Source: Treponema sp. (GTDB taxonomy: Bacteria; Spirochaetota; Spirochaetia; Treponematales; Breznakiellaceae). From it: a DNA stretch of 14,608 bases. Of the stretch, positions 5,960 to 11,282 are shown piece by piece. Made by a program: the position numbers and the translations under genes. Position 1 is the first letter of the stretch, and each line of letters starts with the position of its first letter. The DNA is taken from contig JAISBR010000110.1 in NCBI GenBank assembly GCA_031266095.1, forward strand, positions 1 to 14,608. Direction: 5' to 3'. The notes beneath the pieces were generated by a model, which did no database searches, was not told where the DNA came from, and saw only the letters and a list, made by a program, of their open reading frames with translations.

Positions 5960-7124
5960 TTTTTTCTCCTTGCAAATCAGCGGTGATGGCGGATAATATT
6001 CCGGCGCGACGCCGTTCTTCCTTGTGTTTGTACATCAGACTGTCGATGAGGGTAAGAAATTCCTTAATGGATTGACCTGAGTTGGTGGTATACACATCAT
6101 AGCCGTAGCTCATGTAAATCTGATAGGGCCGGATACGCTTTTCATTCTGAAGAGCAATCGCCGCCTGAATACGTTCCATAAGCCGCTGAATATCGTTTTC
6201 GGCCTTGGTGGCCAGGATAAATTCATCGCCGCCATAGCGGGCGGCAAAGTCGGAGTGGCGGATACAGCCCTTGATGACAGACGCCATGTCGCGTAACGCA
6301 TTGTCGCCTTCAAGGTGGCCCAGAGTATCGTTTATATCCTTGAACTTATCCAGGTCGATCATAACAACGGAGTATTCCTCCCTGACATTCTGCCGGGAGA
6401 GCTTATCAATAAATTCATTAAAGCTGTAACGGTTTCCAATTCCCGTAAGGCTGTCGATCTTTGAATCCGATTGAATGATGAAAAAGTAAAGATACAGAAC
6501 GGCGGCGGAAAAGCAGGGCCAAGTCAGGCTGCCGGATTTGAGTATCACATCCAGCGCCGCCCCGCCTCCGACGATGACTATAAAGAAGATAATCAAATAT
6601 GACTGGGAATATTTGAAATATTTTGAAGGGGAGAATACATCAATACTAATAATCAGCGCGGCGGTATAACTTATGAGGAGGCGGATAATATAGAGTTTTC
6701 CCGGTATATAGTAGTTGTCCGCCGATATCGTAAAATAATAGCCCAGAGGCAGATTGGCGATAATGGTTATCGAATGGAGCGCGAGAAAAAAGCAAATAAA
6801 ACAGATGATTTTTTTTGATCTGGCGATATTGTTGAAAGCGAAATAATCAATAAAAACAGCCCCCAGATAGTATGTGCAATTCTGGGCAATTAAAAACAGG
6901 GAGATAGCGGTATACATGGTATTTTTTACAATGATACCGGGTATTCCCTCCAGATAACGGCTGATAAAGTCCGAAATTATCGAGACAAAGGCAGCGGACA
7001 ACATGGCAAGCAGCAGTTTCCGCTGGAAGCTGTCGGTGTCGAATTTGCGGATGTAGTCAACAAAAATCAGGATGATGGTGAGGCAGGCGCCAAGGGCGGT
7101 ATTGATGTAAATTAATGATGTCAC
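5952..7124 (-). CDS. Membrane diguanylate cyclase (7TM-GGDEF), distal copy
   Basis: Predicted to make cyclic di-GMP from two GTP at the inner face of the membrane. The 390 residues contain about seven membrane segments (near 5-24, 35-55, 68-95, 103-125, 142-163, 174-194, 200-220), a short linker, and a GGDEF domain (about 222-370). The catalytic motif is GGDEF (298-302), preceded at the canonical distance by RHSD (289-292), the RxxD product-inhibition site, so it should be active and feedback controlled. The metal-site stretch MIDLDKFKDINDTLGH is intact. The start is GTG at 7124, in a GTGA overlap with the upstream paralogue; the stop overlaps the ffh start by 8 nt. The N-terminal sensor is much less like its neighbour than the GGDEF domain is. 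Its signal is unknown. Confidence 0.92.
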   Translation of the reverse strand: MTSLIYINTALGACLTIILIFVDYIRKFDTDSFQRKLLLAMLSAAFVSIISDFISRYLEGIPGIIVKNTMYTAISLFLIAQNCTYYLGAVFIDYFAFNNIARSKKIICFICFFLALHSITIIANLPLGYYFTISADNYYIPGKLYIIRLLISYTAALIISIDVFSPSKYFKYSQSYLIIFFIVIVGGGAALDVILKSGSLTWPCFSAAVLYLYFFIIQSDSKIDSLTGIGNRYSFNEFIDKLSRQNVREEYSVVMIDLDKFKDINDTLGHLEGDNALRDMASVIKGCIRHSDFAARYGGDEFILATKAENDIQRLMERIQAAIALQNEKRIRPYQIYMSYGYDVYTTNSGQSIKEFLTLIDSLMYKHKEERRRAGILSAITADLQGEKSV

Positions 7125-8275
7125 CTTGCCGCCTCGGTTTTTTTATCGCTGGAGCGGCGTCGTTCCTGCTTGTGTTTGTACATTAAATTATCAATATGGC
7201 TAAAAAATTCCCCAATATTCCATTTGCCGTCTGCGGTGAACACATCATAACCATAGCTTATCTCCAGCTTAAACGGCCGAATCTGTTTCGCGTTATGCTG
7301 CTCGATCTCGTCCTGTATCCGGCGCATAAGGGACTCTATATTGTTTTCTGTTTTGGTAGCCAGGACAAATTCATCGCCGCCGTAACGGGCAGCAAAATCA
7401 GATCCCCGGATACATTTTCTGATAATGGATGCAATATCACATAACGCATTGTCGCCTTCCTGGTGGCCTAGTGTATCATTAATTTGCTTGAAGTGATCCA
7501 TATCTATCATCACAATAGCCCAGGATTCTCCGGAACTCCGGCGGGAAAGCCTGTCGGTAAATTCGTTAAAGCTGAAACGATTTCCGATTCCCGTAAGATT
7601 GTCGATCCTGGCGTCGGATTGTACGATAAAGAAATAAGCGTAGAGCAGAGCGGCGGTCATACACGGCCAGATCAGTTTTACCGAGCCATAGACAATATCC
7701 AGAACGGAACCCGCAGAGGGAAATACCAGCAGCAGGAACAGCATAAATAAAAAAGATTTTATGAATGTCTTGTGTGAAATAATGACGTCATAGACGGCAA
7801 AAAACGCCGGGCAGCAAGTGATGACAAGAAGGAGAAAGTGTTTTTCCCCAAAGGTAAAAATATTGTTGTCTTCATTGATAAAAAAATAGAAATGATATTT
7901 TATATTAAGTGCCAGTACGAAGGCATGTATAATGGAAATTACATATACAATGATGATGATTGTCTTGGATCGATTCTGATCCTTGAAAACCATGTAGTCT
8001 ACAAAAACAACGATATAGTAATAGGCCAATGCCTGAAAAAGATAAGCGGTAAAGCTGGAAGCATATAACAGTACGCTGACAGTCCTGCCGGGGATACCTT
8101 CCAGCAGCAGGCAGGCGGAATCACCTGCCATGGAAATAAAGGTGAAGATCAGGAGACCGCAAAAAACCATTCGTTGAAAACGATCGGTATTAAACTTTCG
8201 AACATAATTCGCAAAAACAAGGACAATAATAAGTGTTGATCCAAAAACAGCGTTTAACGCAAGCGGGAGCCGCAT
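7121..8275 (-). CDS. Membrane diguanylate cyclase (7TM-GGDEF), proximal copy
   Basis: Paralogue of the following gene, 384 residues, with the same plan: about seven hydrophobic segments in residues 1-220, the linker FFIVQSDARIDNLTGIGNRF, then a GGDEF domain. GGDEF is at 299-303 with RGSD (290-293) as the inhibitory RxxD site, and MIDMDHFKQINDTLGH supplies metal and substrate contacts. Shared landmarks in the sensor halves are YVRKFNTDRFQR versus YIRKFDTDSFQR, LEGIPG, and WPC before the last membrane segment, pointing to an old tandem duplication whose sensor halves diverged. The ATG at 8275 has GAGGA 7 nt upstream and follows gpsA by 33 nt. Parts of the membrane domain are AT-rich, probably because of hydrophobic codons and not transfer. 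Confidence 0.92.
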   Translation of the reverse strand: MRLPLALNAVFGSTLIIVLVFANYVRKFNTDRFQRMVFCGLLIFTFISMAGDSACLLLEGIPGRTVSVLLYASSFTAYLFQALAYYYIVVFVDYMVFKDQNRSKTIIIIVYVISIIHAFVLALNIKYHFYFFINEDNNIFTFGEKHFLLLVITCCPAFFAVYDVIISHKTFIKSFLFMLFLLLVFPSAGSVLDIVYGSVKLIWPCMTAALLYAYFFIVQSDARIDNLTGIGNRFSFNEFTDRLSRRSSGESWAIVMIDMDHFKQINDTLGHQEGDNALCDIASIIRKCIRGSDFAARYGGDEFVLATKTENNIESLMRRIQDEIEQHNAKQIRPFKLEISYGYDVFTADGKWNIGEFFSHIDNLMYKHKQERRRSSDKKTEAAR

Positions 8276-8308
8276 CTTATATTCCTCATCCGCGGATAAC
8301 CCTCCCCT

Positions 8309-9433
8309 CTATCCCAGCCCGTTCAGGAAGTTTCGCAGAAAATCAAGGGGCTCAATCTCCCGGTTTAATATCTGGTAGAGCCCCGCCGAAATAGGCATTC
8401 TCAGCCGGTATTTATCTGCCAATGCCTTGACATGCTTCGCGGCGGCCACCCCCTCAGGAAGGTAGCCTATTTCATCTATTCGCTCCAGGAGATTTTCCAG
8501 GTTTTTATAAGGTTCCAGTATTTTTTTTTCGATTATCTCTTTACCAAAGCGGCGGTTCCGCCCGAACACGGAACGACAGGTAACGTCCAGATCCCCAATT
8601 CCCGAAATGGAAGTAAAGGTCTCGGGGTGAGTAGCTCCCATGGCCATGCCCAGGGTCTGGATTTCGTTGAGTCCCGCCGCGAGCAGGAGGGATTCGGTTC
8701 CATCGCCAAACAAATTGGCGCTGCCAAACAAGCTGGCGCTGCCAAATAGATCGGCGCTGCCGGATACGGCAGCCTCTTTTTCCCGGCCGCCCATTGTTTT
8801 AATGGCGTCCAGCATACCAAAGGCGATGGCGATGACATTTTTCGCCGCCGCCGCTACCTGCACCCCCCGTACATCAAAGGAGGAGAACACAAAGAGAGTG
8901 CCGCTTTTCAGCAGTTCCCTGAAGCGGATGGAATTTTTTGGGCTTTCGCTGGCCGCGATAAGGCCGGTTATTTTACCCCGGGAAACTTCCTCCGCGTGGC
9001 TGGGCCCGGCGATATACACCAGGGACTGACGGTAGAAACCGGGAAGATAATCTTCCAGTGTTTCCAGGAGCAGCCGGGGACCTTTGGGCGTGGACAGAAA
9101 ACCCTTGGTGATCACCGCAATGGAGGTTTTTCCCTCCCTGATTGAGGGAACCAAGAGGATCTTTTTAACTGTTTCCAGCAGATATAAAGAGGGAACCGCC
9201 AAAATGAGAAATTCCCGGTCCAGAGCGGCTTCCTCAATATCCGTAATTGCCGTCAATAGTTCGGGCAAAGTCACGCCAGGCAGAAAACGGGAATTTTGCC
9301 GCCGTTTATTGATATCTTCTTTTGTTTCTTCCTCAAGGCACCAGATGGCAACTTCTTTTCCTTTCTCGGCGATTACCTTAGCTATCGCCGTTCCCCACGC
9401 GCCGGCCCCCAAGACTGCTGTTTGAGCGTTCAT
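8309..9433 (-). CDS. gpsA: Glycerol-3-phosphate dehydrogenase [NAD(P)+] GpsA
   Basis: Cytosolic enzyme that reduces dihydroxyacetone phosphate to sn-glycerol-3-phosphate, the backbone for phospholipids. The NAD-binding GAGAWG is at 9-14, the catalytic-site lysines appear in VITKGF (K110) and AAAAKN (K198), GPSHAEEV at 143-150, and the substrate-binding GRNRRFG around R292-N293-R294. At 374 residues it is 30-40 longer than most relatives. Part of the excess is a Gly/Ala/Ser/Phe insert at about 217-243 with three copies of GSA(D/S/N)LF (225-242), just before the stretch where relatives have a 'GDNxxAALITRGLAE' motif; here that reads GDGTESLLLAAGLNEI. The ATG at 9433 has no clear ribosome site, but GAGAWG so close behind leaves no better start. 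First gene of the run into the two cyclases and ffh. Confidence 0.94.
   Translation of the reverse strand: MNAQTAVLGAGAWGTAIAKVIAEKGKEVAIWCLEEETKEDINKRRQNSRFLPGVTLPELLTAITDIEEAALDREFLILAVPSLYLLETVKKILLVPSIREGKTSIAVITKGFLSTPKGPRLLLETLEDYLPGFYRQSLVYIAGPSHAEEVSRGKITGLIAASESPKNSIRFRELLKSGTLFVFSSFDVRGVQVAAAAKNVIAIAFGMLDAIKTMGGREKEAAVSGSADLFGSASLFGSANLFGDGTESLLLAAGLNEIQTLGMAMGATHPETFTSISGIGDLDVTCRSVFGRNRRFGKEIIEKKILEPYKNLENLLERIDEIGYLPEGVAAAKHVKALADKYRLRMPISAGLYQILNREIEPLDFLRNFLNGLG
8708..8761 (-). repeat. Three-unit 18-bp in-frame tandem repeat inside gpsA
   Basis: On the minus strand three units begin with GGCAGCGCC at 8761, 8743 and 8725, followed by nine bases ending TTT. They encode GSADLF, GSASLF and GSANLF, and a fourth partial LFG follows. 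The unit length is a multiple of three, so copy number can change without frameshift. The repeat sits in a loop where the family normally has no repeat. Confidence 0.9.
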
Positions 9434-9438
9434 ACTTT

Positions 9439-9467
9439 ATTATGCGGTAGATTCGGGACTTTCTCAA
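9439..9467 (-). promoter_or_regulatory. Sigma70-type promoter for gpsA
   Basis: On the minus strand TTGAGA (9467-9462) and CATAAT (9444-9439) are separated by exactly 17 bp. Only five bases (AAAGT) lie between the -10 and the gpsA ATG, so a transcript from here would start at or next to the start codon, fitting the lack of a ribosome site. It would drive gpsA, both cyclases and ffh. Confidence 0.5.
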
Positions 9468-9499
9468 GCAGGAAAATAAAGATACCCCACCGCAGAGGC

Positions 9500-9778
9500 T
9501 TACTCCGACAACACCTTCAAAGCCAGTTCAGGCGCTTTTTCTATGATCTTCAAATAAGCCTTGGCCGCCGGATCGGGATGTCGTTTTCCCTGTTCCCAGT
9601 TGCGAAGCGTATAGAGCGAAAGTCCGAACCGGCGGGCAAATTCGGACTGGGAAAGTCCCATCTGGTGACGTATGGATTTTACATCGACTTTCTCCGGTAT
9701 ACGGATTTGCCTGGTATCATTAGATATATCACCGCGCGAAGTGGATTTCGTCTTCTTAACGATTCGATCTATACTCAT
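9500..9778 (-). CDS. HigA/NadS-like XRE-family antitoxin or regulator
   Basis: A 92-residue protein with a helix-turn-helix domain at about 33-66 (VKSIRHQMGLSQSEFARRFG, then LSLYTLRNWEQGKRHP). The combination of a short charged N-terminal part, 'VDVKxIRxxxGLSQxxFA' and 'LRNWEQGxRxP' matches HigA-type antitoxins and NadS-like regulators, which repress their own operon and neutralise a RelE/HigB-type mRNA-cleaving toxin. No toxin gene is visible on either side: the upstream 250 bp are non-coding and gpsA lies 66 bp downstream. The ATG at 9778 (GGGGA 6 nt upstream) is preferred; an in-frame ATG at 9871 has its purine run directly against the codon and would add a segment unlike the family. It may be an orphan antitoxin or a stand-alone regulator, perhaps of gpsA. 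Confidence 0.82.
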   Translation of the reverse strand: MSIDRIVKKTKSTSRGDISNDTRQIRIPEKVDVKSIRHQMGLSQSEFARRFGLSLYTLRNWEQGKRHPDPAAKAYLKIIEKAPELALKVLSE

Positions 9779-9795
9779 TATAGTCCCCATGGAAT

Positions 9796-9810
9796 CGGAC
9801 CACAGGTCCG
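9796..9810. promoter_or_regulatory. Candidate operator palindrome upstream of the HigA-like gene
   Basis: CGGACC-ACA-GGTCCG is a perfect 6-3-6 palindrome centred about 25 bp before the antitoxin start. HigA-type proteins commonly bind such sites to repress their own genes. An RNA hairpin near the ribosome site is the alternative reading. Confidence 0.4.
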
Positions 9811-9890
9811 CGACTTCCTTAAAAAATAATTGAGCCGGTCGCAACCCTAAGCGGGTTTGAAACCGACTCATCCCCTTCTATAAAAGACCT

Positions 9891-10033
9891 GGGAGCCTGT
9901 TGCACTTGTGGGTTTTGCGTCACTTTGTGCCGTAAAAACCCCGATTAATGGGCTCCTCACGGAGTTTGTAGGGTAAAAAATCGCCTAACCGGCGATTTTT
10001 GGAGGTTTTAAGCGCGAAGCGCAACAAACTCCT
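9891..10033. repeat. Intergenic inverted-repeat element carrying a terminator
   Basis: The non-coding gap 9872-10031 is bounded by imperfect inverted ends: GAGCCTGTTGCAC (9892-9904) and GCGCAACAAACTC (10020-10032 region). A second arm GGAGTTTGT (9961-9969) pairs perfectly with ACAAACTCC (10024-10032). The same AAGCGCAACA(G/A)(G/A)CTC string occurs at 1820-1834 directly after rplS, also against a stop codon. Nested inside is the terminator at 9975-10000. It looks like a MITE- or REP-type unit used as the 3' end of the HD-GYP gene. Confidence 0.5.
9975..10000 (-). terminator. Intrinsic terminator of the HD-GYP regulator gene
   Basis: AAAAATCGCC (9976-9985) and GGCGATTTTT (9991-10000) are a perfect 10-bp inverted repeat with a 5-nt loop. 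A GC-rich stem core is followed by a run of U on either strand (six T on the minus strand). It lies 32 nt after the stop of the HD-GYP gene and could act in both directions. Confidence 0.8.
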
Positions 10034-11156
10034 AAGCTGTTTTCTTTAAATCTTCAAACCCCATATTCTTTTTCAGCGCCTCATTTGAGTATTCCGCGAT
10101 TTGGGCGAACTGGGCCGCCATATCCTGAAACAGTTCCACCAGAGTGGGATCAAAATGTTTCTCCCTTCCTTCAAGGATTATTTCCTCCGCCTGCCGGGGA
10201 CTGAAGGGCTGCTTGTAAGGCCTAATGGCAATCAGGGCGTCGTAGACATCGGCTATGGCCATAAGCCGGCCCTGGAGGGGAATGTCGGTATTTTTTAATC
10301 CCCGGGGGTAGCCCGAACCGTCCCATTTCTCATGGTGGGTTCCGGCGTAAATTTTCGCGTGCTGGAGAAAATCATTTTCCGAGCTTGTCTTCATGATGCC
10401 TTCGATGGCCGCCTCTCCTATTGAAGCGTGCCTTTTCATAATTTCAAATTCTTCGGGTGTCAATTTTCCCGGCTTATTAAGAATGGCGTCACTGATGGCA
10501 ATCTTTCCTACGTCGTGAAGCTGGGCCGAGGAAATAAGGAATTCCAGATTCCATGTTGAAACCTCATTCCAATAGATCCGCTCCAACAGGAGCTTATCCA
10601 CTAAAAGTTTCAGATAACTCTGGGTCCGTTCTATGTGTCCGCCTGTTATATCGTCCCGGAATTCAACCATTTCCGCTATGGTATTTAAGATCGAATTCTG
10701 GAGTTCCACCACCTGCCGGGTCCGCTTCTGTACCATTTGCTGCAAATTGTCATTGTAATCCTTCAAAGCGATCTGTTGATTCCTTATGAGCAGGTGATTT
10801 TCTAAACGCTTGAGGAGAAGGGGAGGCGAGAAGGGCTTGGAGATATAGTCTATAGCGCCCAAGCTCAATCCCTCAAGTTCACTGCCGGGATCTCCTCTGG
10901 CTGTAAGAAAGATAACCGGAATGTCACGGGTATTCTGTTCACTCTTGAGTTTTTTTATCGCCGAGTAACCGTTCATTTGAGGCATCTCAATGTCCAGAAG
11001 TATCAGATCCGGCCTTACCTTTTCGAGTATTTCAAAAAGTTTGTTTCCCGAAGGTATTGAGAAGACATCGTAGTGATCTTTCAGCATGGTTTTTCCGGTT
11101 GTAAGATTAGACATGTTGTCGTCAACTAAAAAAATTACATGTCGTCCGTTTTTCAT
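10032..11156 (-). CDS. Response regulator with HD-GYP c-di-GMP phosphodiesterase domain
   Basis: A cytosolic two-component output protein of 374 residues. The receiver (5-120) has the acidic pair D12-D13, phosphoacceptor D55 in LLDIEMP, T85 and K107. A helical linker (about 122-160, probably coiled coil) leads to an HD-GYP domain (about 155-350) with HD at 214-215 (LHDVGKIAI) and HHEKWDGSGYPRGL at 274-287, so the metal and GYP residues are intact. Such proteins hydrolyse c-di-GMP to pGpG or GMP when phosphorylated. The ATG has AAAGGAG with 6 nt spacing. It lies 126 bp downstream of the hybrid kinase on the same strand, making that kinase the obvious candidate partner, and it opposes the two cyclases nearby. 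A terminator follows. Confidence 0.94.
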   Translation of the reverse strand: MKNGRHVIFLVDDNMSNLTTGKTMLKDHYDVFSIPSGNKLFEILEKVRPDLILLDIEMPQMNGYSAIKKLKSEQNTRDIPVIFLTARGDPGSELEGLSLGAIDYISKPFSPPLLLKRLENHLLIRNQQIALKDYNDNLQQMVQKRTRQVVELQNSILNTIAEMVEFRDDITGGHIERTQSYLKLLVDKLLLERIYWNEVSTWNLEFLISSAQLHDVGKIAISDAILNKPGKLTPEEFEIMKRHASIGEAAIEGIMKTSSENDFLQHAKIYAGTHHEKWDGSGYPRGLKNTDIPLQGRLMAIADVYDALIAIRPYKQPFSPRQAEEIILEGREKHFDPTLVELFQDMAAQFAQIAEYSNEALKKNMGFEDLKKTA

Positions 11157-11188
11157 AATCCGCTCCTTTCGATTTATTTAATTTGAGC

Positions 11189-11220
11189 CTCTTTCAAAAT
11201 TGAAGTTTTGGAAGAGCCTC
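11189..11220. repeat. Second copy of the 32-bp hairpin repeat
   Basis: Read on the minus strand this matches 1781-1812 at 30 of 32 positions. CTCTTTCAAAA (11189-11199) pairs with TTTTGGAAGAG (11206-11216) with one wobble. It lies between the hybrid kinase and the HD-GYP gene and, with the hairpin at 11237-11262, could reduce read-through from one to the other. No U-run follows in the direction of these genes. Confidence 0.65.
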
Positions 11221-11236
11221 ATTTTTCTACGATGAC

Positions 11237-11262
11237 CTTTCCAAAATACCGGTTTTGGAAAG
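11237..11262. terminator. Hairpin after the hybrid kinase gene
   Basis: CTTTCCAAAA (11237-11246) and TTTTGGAAAG (11253-11262) are a perfect 10-bp inverted repeat with a 6-nt loop, 20 nt past the kinase stop. It resembles the 32-bp family without being a clear copy. There is no U-run, so partial termination or 3'-end protection is as likely as full termination. Confidence 0.4.
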
Positions 11263-11282
11263 ATGCATCATAAAGATAGAAC

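Noticed and set aside
8708..8761. CRISPR-like array
   Set aside because: Three 18-bp units without spacers, in frame within gpsA, are a simple tandem repeat. No CRISPR array or cas gene was seen in the window.
9778..9783. TATAAT overlapping the antitoxin start codon
   Set aside because: No -35 at the right distance, and a start from it would remove the gene's own start codon.
9779..9871. N-terminal extension of the HigA-like protein from an upstream ATG
   Set aside because: The purine run touches the ATG with no spacing and the added 31 residues do not resemble the family; the ATG at 9778 gives the normal length.
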